NCBI GenBank assembly: GCA_022777485.1
Contig: JALFGC010000101.1
Span: 1 to 32,726 of the forward strand
Direction: 5' to 3'
Source of the DNA: Bacteroidales bacterium
GTDB taxonomy: Bacteria > Bacteroidota > Bacteroidia > Bacteroidales > Paludibacteraceae
DNA: 32,726 nucleotides
The position numbers were made by a program, and so were the translations under genes. Positions 25,025 through 32,503 of this stretch are shown here, piece after piece. The number at the start of each line of letters is the position of its first letter. Within the stretch, counting starts at the first letter, position 1. The notes below the pieces were generated by a model. That model saw only the letters and a list, made by a program, of their open reading frames with translations, was not told the origin of the DNA and made no database searches.

Positions 25025-25045
25025 CAGCCGATTTGTGTTATTTGT

Positions 25046-25067
25046 AAACTCTAAACTCTCAACTCTA
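25046..25067. repeat. Heptamer repeat AAACTCT directly before a start codon
   Basis: AAACTCT (25046-25052), AAACTCT (25053-25059) and CAACTCT (25060-25066), then one A and the ATG at 25068. The array occupies the place of a ribosome-binding site. Confidence 0.8.
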
Positions 25068-28000
25068 ATGAAGAAGTTTAATCTATGGGATACTCTTTGC
25101 GGCTGGGTGGTGTTTGCCATCGCGGCAACGGTGTATCTCCTTACTATCGAACCCACCGCCAGTTTTTGGGATTGCGGTGAGTTTATTGCCAGTGCGCATA
25201 AGTTGGATGTAGGACATCCGCCCGGAGCACCGTTCTTCATGCTGATGGGGCATTTCGCGAGCCTCTTTGCTATGGACAACGGGCATGTGGCTATGTGCGT
25301 GAATGCCATGTCGGCATTGGCTTCGGCGTTCACCATCCTCTTCCTCTTCTGGACAATCACCGCGCTGGCAAAGCGGCTGGTGAAACCCGATTCGCTATGG
25401 AAAGGTATTGGCGTGCTGATGGCTGGCGCCGTCGGGGCATTGGCTTATACATTCTCCGACACGTTTTGGTTCTCCGCTGTGGAGGGCGAGGTATATGCCA
25501 GTTCGTCCCTATTCACCGCGATTGTGTTCTGGCTTATCCTCAAGTGGGACGAGCAGGCAGATGAGGCGGGTTCGGATAAATGGCTGATACTCATCGCCTA
25601 CCTGATGGGCTTGTCTATTGGTGTCCACCTGCTGAACTTGCTGACCATCCCCGCTATCGTGTTGGTATGCTATTTCCGTCGCTATCCCTTCTCGTGGAAG
25701 GGCGTATGTGTGGCCTTCTTGGCATCGGTGGCTATCTTGGCGTTTATCCTCTACGGTATCATCCCGGGCTTCCCGACGGTAGCAGGTTGGTTTGAGTTGC
25801 TGTTCGTTAACGGGCTCGGATGTCCGTTCAATACCGGACTGGCAGTGTATATCGTGCTGACTATCATTGCCTTGGGCGTGGCTATTTGGCTCACCGCAGG
25901 CAAGGACGAGGAAGAACAAAACGGGCTGACTACGCCGCAGATAGTATCCTTCGTCTGCGCGTTTGCGCTCTCGGGAGCAGCATTCCTGTTCGAAAAATGG
26001 TGGATGGGAGTGCTGGTATCGGCAGCATTGGTCGGACTATTGCTTTGGAAGAAGCAGGTGGTGTCCGCTCGACTCCTCAACACGGCTGCACTCATGGTAG
26101 CAGTTATTCTCATCGGCTACAGCAGTTATGCGGCTTTGGTTATCCGCTCCTCGGCACAGACACCTATGGACCAGAACTCGCCCGATAATGTCTTCTCGCT
26201 CAAATACTACCTCAACCGTGAGCAGTACGGCGACCGTCCGCTCTTCTACGGACAGACCTACAACGCCCCCGTGAAACTGGAGGTAAAAGGCAATATGTGT
26301 ATTCCTATTGAGAAACAAGGGCATGCACAATATGCTCCCGCACCGGAAGTGGAGGGCGAGAAAGACCGCTATGTAGTAACCGGATACAAGACTTCCTATG
26401 TCTTCATGGACGAGTTCATGATGCTCTTCCCGCGCATGTACTCCTCTCAAGCGAGCCATGTGCAGGCATACAAAGAGTGGGCAGAGGTGAAGGGCAAACG
26501 CGTGCGCTACGACTACTGCGGGCAGCAGAAGACAGAGTACTGCCCCACCTTCGGCGAGAACCTGCGATTCTTCTTCCGCTACCAAGTGAACTTCATGTAT
26601 TGGCGCTACTTCATGTGGAACTTTGCAGGTAGGCAGAACGATTTGCAATCCTACGGCGACTTGTCGAAAGGCAATTGGATAAGCGGTATCCCGTTCATTG
26701 ATAATGCCATGCTCGGCGACCAATCGAAACTGCCGACCGAACTGCGCGAGAACAAAGGGCATAATGTCTATTATATGTTGCCGCTATTGCTCGGTCTCAT
26801 CGGTATTGTTTGGCAGTGTGGCAAGCGTACGGCATCGGGTGAGCGCGAAGGCTGGAAGTCGTTTACGCTAACTTTCCTGCTCTTCTTCTTGACGGGACTT
26901 GCCATTGTGGTCTACCTGAACCAAACGCCTTATCAGCCGCGTGAGCGAGACTATGCCTATGCCGGCTCGTTCTATGCTTTCTGTATCTGGATTGGTTTAG
27001 GCGTGCTGGCGCTGACCGATTGGGTGAATGCCGCTGTTAAGAATGAGCGCGCGCGTGCGATTATCGCCGTATTCATCGGTATCGTCTGCCTGCTTGTACC
27101 CGCACAGATGGGGGCGCAAAACTGGGACGACCACGACCGCTCCAACCGCTATGTATGCCGCGACTTCGGCGCTAACTACCTGAAGTCTTGCGAGAAAGAG
27201 GCGGTTATCTTCTGCAACGGAGACAACGACACTTTCCCCCTTTGGTACAACCAAGAGGTGGAGGAAGTGGGCACCGACATCCGCGCTTGCAACCTCTCTT
27301 ACTTGCAGACCGATTGGTATATCGACGCCATGAAACGTCCGTACTACGACTCGCCGGGCTTGCCTATCTCGTGGGAGTACAAAGACTATATGCCCGGTAA
27401 GAACGAGATAGCATGGGTGGACAACAAACTCGGACCTGTGTCGGTGGACAAAGCGTTTGCTTTCCTCCGCTCCGACGACCCGCGCACGAAGAACCGCGAG
27501 GGAGAGAACTACCTGCCGTCTAATCAACTCTATGTAGAGACGCCCTCGGGCGAGCATATCACCTTCCGCTCGGCGCGCCGCTACACACGCTCCGAGATGA
27601 TGATTATGGAGATGCTCTCGCAGAACAGCATGCAAGGCTGGAAGCGTCCGTTCTACTTCGTGGTTACCGCCGGCAACGACTACTACCTCGGCTTGGAGCC
27701 GTATATGGAACTGACGGGTATGGCTTACCGCGTAACTACGGAGCGCAGTGCCGACGGGCAACCGCGGGTGAATACCGAGGTGATGTACGACAACATGATG
27801 CATAAGTTCGCATACGGCAATGTGAATATGCCGGGTATCTATCTGGACGAGAACACAATGCGTATGTGTCGCACCCACCGACTGATGTTCACCCAACTGG
27901 CAGAGGCGCTCATCCGCGAGGGCAAGCGTGATAAAGCCATTGAAGTGCTGGACTATGCCGAGGAAGTGCTGCCGGGCTATAATGTATCTTATGACTACAC

Positions 28001-28262
28001 TTCGGCTTCGATGGCATCAATGTACCTGATGTTAGGCGAGACGGAGAAAGGCAATGCGATACTCGACAAGGTGGCGCAGAATAGCGTGGAGTACCTCGAG
28101 TGGGGTGCATCGTTGGATAAGGCACACCGCTCCGCTGCACAAAGCACCATCCAGCACCACGCTGCCGTGCTCGGATATGTCCTGCAAACGCTCGACCGCT
28201 ACCATCAGAACGAACTCGTGGATAAGTACTACCCGTACTACGAACAATACGCAAGAAGATAA
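25068..28262 (+). CDS. DUF2723 membrane protein (GT-C-like fold)
   Basis: A very large membrane protein of 1064 residues. The N-terminus carries the DUF2723 block: TIEPTASFWDCGEFIASAHK (residues 26-45) with acidic residues after the first membrane segment, as in GT-C glycosyltransferases, and a GHPPGAP motif close by. Many hydrophobic segments follow to about residue 360, then a soluble section, then more membrane helices around RERDYAYAGSFYAF (from 625). A soluble part with NGDNDTFPLWY follows, and helical TPR-like pairs from ~950 (EALIREGKRDKAIEVLDYAE). The family is related to protein O-mannosyltransferases; lipid-linked sugar transfer is plausible but not shown. Start ATG 25068 follows a heptamer repeat. 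Confidence 0.85.
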   Translation: MKKFNLWDTLCGWVVFAIAATVYLLTIEPTASFWDCGEFIASAHKLDVGHPPGAPFFMLMGHFASLFAMDNGHVAMCVNAMSALASAFTILFLFWTITALAKRLVKPDSLWKGIGVLMAGAVGALAYTFSDTFWFSAVEGEVYASSSLFTAIVFWLILKWDEQADEAGSDKWLILIAYLMGLSIGVHLLNLLTIPAIVLVCYFRRYPFSWKGVCVAFLASVAILAFILYGIIPGFPTVAGWFELLFVNGLGCPFNTGLAVYIVLTIIALGVAIWLTAGKDEEEQNGLTTPQIVSFVCAFALSGAAFLFEKWWMGVLVSAALVGLLLWKKQVVSARLLNTAALMVAVILIGYSSYAALVIRSSAQTPMDQNSPDNVFSLKYYLNREQYGDRPLFYGQTYNAPVKLEVKGNMCIPIEKQGHAQYAPAPEVEGEKDRYVVTGYKTSYVFMDEFMMLFPRMYSSQASHVQAYKEWAEVKGKRVRYDYCGQQKTEYCPTFGENLRFFFRYQVNFMYWRYFMWNFAGRQNDLQSYGDLSKGNWISGIPFIDNAMLGDQSKLPTELRENKGHNVYYMLPLLLGLIGIVWQCGKRTASGEREGWKSFTLTFLLFFLTGLAIVVYLNQTPYQPRERDYAYAGSFYAFCIWIGLGVLALTDWVNAAVKNERARAIIAVFIGIVCLLVPAQMGAQNWDDHDRSNRYVCRDFGANYLKSCEKEAVIFCNGDNDTFPLWYNQEVEEVGTDIRACNLSYLQTDWYIDAMKRPYYDSPGLPISWEYKDYMPGKNEIAWVDNKLGPVSVDKAFAFLRSDDPRTKNREGENYLPSNQLYVETPSGEHITFRSARRYTRSEMMIMEMLSQNSMQGWKRPFYFVVTAGNDYYLGLEPYMELTGMAYRVTTERSADGQPRVNTEVMYDNMMHKFAYGNVNMPGIYLDENTMRMCRTHRLMFTQLAEALIREGKRDKAIEVLDYAEEVLPGYNVSYDYTSASMASMYLMLGETEKGNAILDKVAQNSVEYLEWGASLDKAHRSAAQSTIQHHAAVLGYVLQTLDRYHQNELVDKYYPYYEQYARR

Positions 28263-28264
28263 TG

Positions 28265-28434
28265 TTTGGATAAAGGATAAAGGACACAGGATAAAGGACT
28301 TATTACCTTCGTCTCTGAGGTTTCAGAGTCGGCACTAATTTGTCTTTCATTCTTCGTCTAATGTACTATTTTGTCTTTCATCCTTTATCCTTTATCCTTC
28401 ATCCAAATAAACATCCTTAATCCTTAATCCAAAG
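28265..28434. repeat. Inverted heptamer arrays GGATAAA / TCCTTTA
   Basis: GGATAAA, GGATAAA, GGACACA, GGATAAA (28268-28295) face TCCTTTA, TCCTTTA, TCCTTCA, TCCAAAT (28381-28408); a further TCCTTAA, TCCTTAA, TCCAAAG (28414-28434) ends 4 nt before the next ATG. The first arm starts 3 nt after the DUF2723 stop codon. A small hairpin CTCTGA/TCAGAG (28313-28328) lies between the arms. As RNA the arms could pair over 20 bp or more, possibly ending transcription. Confidence 0.85.
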
Positions 28435-28438
28435 AATA

Positions 28439-29743
28439 ATGTATACTCCTGTTCCCGTCCTGCTGCTAACGGGTTATCTTGGCAGCGGAAAGACGACATT
28501 GCTCAATCGTATTCTCTCCAACACGGAGGGGATACGGTTTGCCGTTATAGTGAATGATTTAGGTGAGGTGAACATCGATGCCGACCTTATTCAAAAGGGT
28601 GGCGTGGTGAGCCAGCAAGACGACAACCTCGTGGCATTGCAGAACGGTTGTATCTGCTGCACGCTGAAGATGGACCTTATAGACCAGTTGCGCGACATCA
28701 TTAACATGAAGCGCTTCGACTATATCGTCATCGAAGCGAGTGGCATCTGCGAACCAGCACCGATTGCGCAGACTATCAGTTCGATGGCGACACTCGGTCC
28801 GCAGTATATCACCAACGGCATACCGCGTCTTGACAGCATCGTGACCGTGGTGGACGCGCTGCGCATGAGAGATGAGTTCAACAACGGCAACGCTCTGACA
28901 CGCGACGGACTTGAAGACGAAGACCTCGAAAACCTCGTAATACAGCAGATAGAGTTCTGCAACACGATACTTCTGAACAAGGCTGCGGAGGTGAGCGCTG
29001 ACGATCTGCGCAAACTCACCGAGATAATCCGCGCCATTCAGCCTAAAGCAGAAATCATACCATGCAACTACGGCGACGTAGACTTGGAGCGTCTGCTCAA
29101 CACCGGTCGCTTCAACTTCAACGAGGTGGCTACATCGGCTGCATGGATCAACGAGATTGAGAATCATCACGGCGATGAGGAGGATGACGACGATGAGGAG
29201 GAGGAGGAGCATGAGAACCATCATCACGACCATGAAGATGAAGATCATGAACATCATCATCACGACCATGAAGATGAAGAGCACGAGCACCATCATCACG
29301 ACCACGACTGCCATGGCGGTTGCGGACATCACCATCACCACGACCATGAAGGCGGCGAAGTGGAGGAGTATGGCATTGGCACGTTCGTATATTATCGCAG
29401 AAAGCCGTTCGACATGAACTTCTTCGACAACTTCGTGGCACGTCTGTTCCCGAAGAACGTCATTCGATGCAAGGGATTGTGCTGGTTCAAGGAAGAGCCC
29501 GACATGTGCTATCTCTTTGAGCAGGCAGGTAAGCAGATGGAGCTGAAAAATGCCGGACAGTGGTACGCCACAATGCCGAAGGACGAACTGCAGCAGATGC
29601 TCGAACGTGAAGAAGGACTGCGCAGAGACTGGGACGAGAAGTATGGCGACCGTATGCAGAAGCTCGTGTTCATCGGTCAGAAACTCGACAAAAAGACAAT
29701 AAAAGAACAGCTCGACATGTGTCTTACGGATGTAGAACTGTAA
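28439..29743 (+). CDS. G3E-family GTPase, metallochaperone (COG0523/CobW type) with His-rich region
   Basis: A cytoplasmic GTPase of 434 residues that delivers metal, probably zinc, to client proteins. Walker A is GYLGSGKT (12-19). The metal-binding CxCC motif is C71-I-C73-C74. IEASGICEP and ILLNKAAEV supply further nucleotide-binding motifs. Residues ~241-304 are an acidic and His-rich insert built on a 12-residue unit (HHHDHEDEDHEH) with two good copies and a third degenerate one, plus HGGCG. The C-terminal CobW_C domain follows (IGTFVYYRRKPFD). Such stretches in this family bind zinc or nickel. I see no Zur box or promoter. A strong terminator follows. Confidence 0.9.
   Translation: MYTPVPVLLLTGYLGSGKTTLLNRILSNTEGIRFAVIVNDLGEVNIDADLIQKGGVVSQQDDNLVALQNGCICCTLKMDLIDQLRDIINMKRFDYIVIEASGICEPAPIAQTISSMATLGPQYITNGIPRLDSIVTVVDALRMRDEFNNGNALTRDGLEDEDLENLVIQQIEFCNTILLNKAAEVSADDLRKLTEIIRAIQPKAEIIPCNYGDVDLERLLNTGRFNFNEVATSAAWINEIENHHGDEEDDDDEEEEEHENHHHDHEDEDHEHHHHDHEDEEHEHHHHDHDCHGGCGHHHHHDHEGGEVEEYGIGTFVYYRRKPFDMNFFDNFVARLFPKNVIRCKGLCWFKEEPDMCYLFEQAGKQMELKNAGQWYATMPKDELQQMLEREEGLRRDWDEKYGDRMQKLVFIGQKLDKKTIKEQLDMCLTDVEL
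29219..29326 (+). repeat. 36-bp coding tandem repeat, His/acidic
   Basis: Units at 29219-29254 and 29255-29290 encode HHHDHEDEDHEH and HHHDHEDEEHEH. A third unit from 29291 starts HHHDHD and then diverges. The period of 36 nt keeps the frame, so copy number could change without breaking the gene. Confidence 0.85.
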
Positions 29744-29771
29744 AAGGACTTACGGAATTATAACATAAAGC

Positions 29772-29811
29772 AAGAGGGTATGGCGGAATAGCCATACCCT
29801 CTTTATTTTTT
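29772..29811 (+). terminator. Terminator after the G3E GTPase gene
   Basis: A perfect 13-bp stem, AAGAGGGTATGGC (29772-29784) with GCCATACCCTCTT (29791-29803), a 6-nt loop, then TATTTTTT. A textbook intrinsic terminator. Confidence 0.92.
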
Positions 29812-29820
29812 AGTCTGCGT

Positions 29821-29844
29821 GGGTATGACATGGATGCCATACCC
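29821..29844 (-). terminator. Second hairpin, downstream of pepD
   Basis: GGGTATG (29821-29827) pairs with CATACCC (29838-29844), with three more pairs inside after one mismatch. It lies 8 nt past the pepD stop on the minus strand and shares its stem sequence with the neighbouring terminator. It could assist termination of pepD together with that hairpin. Confidence 0.55.
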
Positions 29845-29851
29845 TTCTATA

Positions 29852-31300
29852 TTAGAGATGCTTCATGATGTCGAGCAGGTGATCCCAAACCATCTGAACA
29901 GTCGGGATGTGCAGACGCTCGTCAGGAGTATGCACGTCGCGCAGCGTAGGACCGAACGAAACCATATCGAGGTTCGGGTAGCGCTCCGAGAACAGACCGC
30001 ACTCCAAGCCAGCGTGGATGCCCTTAACGATAGGATCCTTGCCGAAGAGCTTCTTGTACGACTCTACAGCCACCTTCGTGAGCTTGCTGTCCGGGTTCAT
30101 CTTCCAAGCGGGATAGCCGTCGCTCATCTTCACCTCAGCGCCAGCCAGTTCGAAGGCAGCTTTCACGGTGTTAGTCTCGTTCTCGAGGTTGCTCATCACG
30201 TTAGAGCGCTGCGAAGCCACTACGTTGATCTCGTTCTCTGCGGTCTGAACGCTTGCCACATTGTTAGAAGTCTCGACCATGTATGCCAGAGCCTCGTCCT
30301 GGCACATAGCGAACACGCCGTTGTCGACAGCCTGCATGCAGAGGATGAAGCGGCGGCTTGCGTCCTTCGGCAGTACGCTCTCAGCGTCGGTGCTACCGAG
30401 GTTGAACTCCATAACCGGCTCGGTTACGTGGAACTCCTCCTCGATGTTAGCTGTGAACACGTTCCAGTCGGCACGAACAGTCTCCTTCTCGCTTGCCGGA
30501 ACAGCGAATACGATGCTGCCGTCGCGAGGAATAGCGTTGTGCAGCTTGCCCGAGTTGAACTTAGCGAGGCGAAGATCCATCTTCTCCTGCTCCTTGTAGA
30601 GGAAACGAGCGAGAATCTTGATAGCGTTGGCGCGCTTCTTGTTGATATCGTCGCCAGAGTGTCCGCCCTTCAAGCCCTTTACCGAAGCTGTGAGGAAGAA
30701 CATACCCTCGGGAGCAGCCTCACGCTCGAATGTGAAGCGAGCCGAAGTAGTCTTTCCGCCGGCGCAAGAGATGAAAATCTGTCCTTCGTCCTCAGAGTCG
30801 AGGTTGATGAGCATATCGCCTTTCATGAAACCTGCCTTCATGCCCATAGCACCAGTGAGACTTGTCTCCTCGTCGCGTGTGAACACACACTCCAGCGGTC
30901 CGTGCTCGATGTCGTCGCTGTCGAGGATAGCCAGTTCGATGGCGCATCCGATGCCGTCGTCAGCACCGAGAGTTGTGCCCTTAGCGTTGAGCCATTCGCC
31001 GTCGACATAAGTCTGAATAGCGTCGGTGTGGAAGTTGAAGTCTACGTCTACGAGTTTGTCGCAGACCATGTCCATGTGGCTCTGCAGGATGAGTGTAGGA
31101 GCGTTCTCATGACCCTTTGTAGCCGGCTTGCGGATTACTACGTTGCCCGTCTCGTCGGTCTCGGTCTCTAAGCCGTGGCTCTTGCCGAACTCCTGAAGAT
31201 ACTCAATCATGCGCTCCTCATGCTTTGAAGGGCGCGGAATCTCATTGATTTTAGCAAACTGCTCGAACACGCGAGCAGGTTTCAATTCGCAAATGCTCAT
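29852..31300 (-). CDS. pepD: Aminoacyl-histidine dipeptidase (peptidase D)
   Basis: An M20C dizinc peptidase that splits dipeptides such as Xaa-His (carnosine type) in the cytoplasm. The 482-residue length equals the family norm. Metal and catalytic residues: H75 and D77 (QSHMDMVCDK), D114 (LGADDGIG), catalytic E144 with E145 (TRDEETSLTGA), D in LINLDSEDEG, and a C-terminal H in SFGPTLRDVHTPDERL. KGGHSGDDINKKRANA marks the lid domain. The start MSICELKPARVF fits close homologues. It is transcribed alone; a possible promoter lies at 31484-31514 inside a repeated sequence. It converges on the G3E GTPase gene. Confidence 0.95.
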   Translation of the reverse strand: MSICELKPARVFEQFAKINEIPRPSKHEERMIEYLQEFGKSHGLETETDETGNVVIRKPATKGHENAPTLILQSHMDMVCDKLVDVDFNFHTDAIQTYVDGEWLNAKGTTLGADDGIGCAIELAILDSDDIEHGPLECVFTRDEETSLTGAMGMKAGFMKGDMLINLDSEDEGQIFISCAGGKTTSARFTFEREAAPEGMFFLTASVKGLKGGHSGDDINKKRANAIKILARFLYKEQEKMDLRLAKFNSGKLHNAIPRDGSIVFAVPASEKETVRADWNVFTANIEEEFHVTEPVMEFNLGSTDAESVLPKDASRRFILCMQAVDNGVFAMCQDEALAYMVETSNNVASVQTAENEINVVASQRSNVMSNLENETNTVKAAFELAGAEVKMSDGYPAWKMNPDSKLTKVAVESYKKLFGKDPIVKGIHAGLECGLFSERYPNLDMVSFGPTLRDVHTPDERLHIPTVQMVWDHLLDIMKHL

Positions 31301-31355
31301 TTTCCTTAATTTTTTTATGTTGATGTTATAATAATCTGAATTTTCGGTAAATTAT

Positions 31356-31386
31356 TTTGCCATACCGCCGATTTGCCGTACCTTTG
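31356..31386 (+). promoter_or_regulatory. Promoter for the small membrane protein gene
   Basis: TTTG (31356-31359), a 19-nt spacer, then TACCTTTG (31379-31386). The leader of about 140 nt would include both copies of the 26-bp repeat. Confidence 0.55.
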
Positions 31387-31399
31387 TACCGATATGGGC

Positions 31400-31491
31400 G
31401 GTGCAGCCTATCTTCTGCAAAGATAGCGCAAATCGAGCGCAATGAAGCTTGCTTCAAATTGCCGAGGTGCAGCCTATCTTCTGCAAAGATA
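31400..31491. repeat. Two 26-bp direct repeats, each with a minus-strand -7 box
   Basis: The identical 26-nt sequences GGTGCAGCC...AAAGATA lie at 31400-31425 and 31466-31491. Each ends in CAAAGATA, which is TATCTTTG on the minus strand. Between them is an inverted repeat TGAAGC/GCTTCA (31444-31457). Confidence 0.85.
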
Positions 31492-31514
31492 ATGTAAAAG
31501 GTAGACACCACAAA
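31484..31514 (-). promoter_or_regulatory. Possible promoter for pepD
   Basis: On the minus strand, TTTG (31511-31514), a 19-nt spacer and TATCTTTG (31484-31491), giving a leader of about 180 nt. The other copy of the repeat (box at 31418-31425) has no matching -33 box. Confidence 0.45.
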
Positions 31515-31529
31515 ATAAAAAAATATAAT

Positions 31530-31724
31530 ATGATTAAATTAATGCTTATAAGCCTCGCTGTAGTGGCAGTAGCCTTCGCTTTGTTGTCGATAAAGGTGCT
31601 GCTGAAACGCAATGGCAAGTTCTCTTCACAGCACGTACACGACAATCCGGGCTTGCGCAAGCAGGGCATCCACTGCGTGATGGACCAGGACCGCGAAGCC
31701 CGTGAGCGCAACGGTGCCTACTAA
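31530..31724 (+). CDS. Small single-pass membrane protein, 64 residues
   Basis: A 64-residue protein starting MIKLMLISLAVVAVAFALLS, one N-terminal membrane segment, followed by KVLLKRNGKFSS and a short soluble tail with HVHDNPGLRKQGIHCVMDQD. From memory, short proteins with the same H-V-H-D-N-P...R-K-x-G-I-x-C...Q-D-R-E-A pattern recur in Bacteroidales, so I believe it is real, but no function is known to me. The His, Asp and Cys residues could bind a metal or cofactor. It lies about 100 nt before the OmpH gene in the same direction. The ATG at 31530 is chosen because the frame upstream runs through the repeat. Confidence 0.7.
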   Translation: MIKLMLISLAVVAVAFALLSIKVLLKRNGKFSSQHVHDNPGLRKQGIHCVMDQDREARERNGAY

Positions 31725-31759
31725 TATGCCTAAGTTGTATATAGTGGTACTAACTGATT

Positions 31760-31785
31760 TGTCTATAATATATAATGTATAGACA
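31760..31785. promoter_or_regulatory. Inverted repeat before the OmpH-like gene
   Basis: TGTCTATA (31760-31767) and TATAGACA (31778-31785) are perfect reverse complements, 10 nt apart. It could be an operator or a small hairpin; no regulator gene is nearby. Confidence 0.4.
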
Positions 31786-31826
31786 GGCAGGCACTTAAAA
31801 TGATAAAATTAAAAAACAGAATAAAT

Positions 31827-32453
31827 ATGAACAAGAAAAACATTTTCGGCGCATTTGCACTCGCAACTGTAGCCGCTTTCGCAATGACCTCTTGCGACAA
31901 GTCGAAGAGTCAGGTTGACGAGAAGAAGGTAGAGAGCAAGCAGGCTGTGCCTTCAGACGCAAAGATTGCGTATGTAGAGGTAGACAGCATCATGTCGCAG
32001 TACAAGTTCTGCAAGGACTACTCGCTCATTCTCCAGAAGAAGGGTCAGAACATCCAGAACACACTCGCACAGAAGCAGCACGCTCTTGAGCAGGCTTACG
32101 GCAACTTCCAGCAGAAGGTTCAGCAGAACGCCTACACACGCGAGCAGGCAGAGCAGATCCAGATGTCGCTGCAGAAGCAGAACAGCGACCTTCAGGTGCT
32201 CAACCAGCGTCTGAGCGGCGAGTTCCAGGCAGAGACAGAGAAGTATAACAACGCTCTGCGCGACTCTATCCAGCACTTCCTCGCTGTATACAACAAGGAC
32301 AAGAAGTATGGCTTGATTCTGAGCAAGGCAGGCGACAACATCCTCTACGCCGACAAGGCTTACGACATCACCAACGAGGTGATTGCAGGCTTGAACAAGG
32401 CTTACAAGCCGGCGGCTCCTGCAAAGGAGGAGAAGGCTGCTAAGAAGAAGTAA
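31827..32453 (+). CDS. OmpH/Skp-family periplasmic chaperone-like lipoprotein
   Basis: A 208-residue exported protein of the OmpH (Skp) family, whose members hold unfolded outer membrane proteins in the periplasm. The signal peptide MNKKNIFGAFALATVAAFAM ends at TSC, which suggests a lipoprotein (Cys23). The mature part begins IAYVEVDSIMSQYKFCKDYS, then a long coiled-coil section with many Gln/Lys/Glu (residues ~70-140), then YGLILSKAGDNILYADKAYD, the family's C-terminal strand segment. A Lys/Ala-rich tail closes it. The ATG at 31827 is used because it opens the signal peptide; a frame from 31800 adds nine residues ahead of it. An intrinsic terminator follows about 50 nt later. Confidence 0.88.
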   Translation: MNKKNIFGAFALATVAAFAMTSCDKSKSQVDEKKVESKQAVPSDAKIAYVEVDSIMSQYKFCKDYSLILQKKGQNIQNTLAQKQHALEQAYGNFQQKVQQNAYTREQAEQIQMSLQKQNSDLQVLNQRLSGEFQAETEKYNNALRDSIQHFLAVYNKDKKYGLILSKAGDNILYADKAYDITNEVIAGLNKAYKPAAPAKEEKAAKKK

Positions 32454-32503
32454 GTATTTCTGCAAAGAAAAAGTAAGGCTTCTTTACAGACAAAATGCAT
32501 ATA

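Larger units (their letters stand above)
24618..25067. other. Intergenic region between divergent rho and DUF2723 genes
   Basis: 450 nt with a promoter for each gene. The rho leader (about 24618-24790) is some 170 nt and contains a small palindrome, GCGCGTAGCGC (near 24713). AT-rich DNA with A/T runs occupies 24805-24990. A heptamer repeat precedes the DUF2723 start. No ORF is convincing. Confidence 0.7.

Noticed and set aside
28559-29347. Minus-strand ORF rich in Met and Val
   Set aside because: It is the antisense of the His/acidic repeat and the G3E GTPase gene, not a membrane protein gene.
29819-31171. 450-codon plus-strand ORF
   Set aside because: It is antisense to pepD across nearly its full length; PepD has all its metal and catalytic residues.
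31326-31511. 61-codon minus-strand ORF with two copies of IFAEDRLH
   Set aside because: It is a translation of the 26-bp direct repeats and promoter boxes upstream of pepD, with no protein signature.
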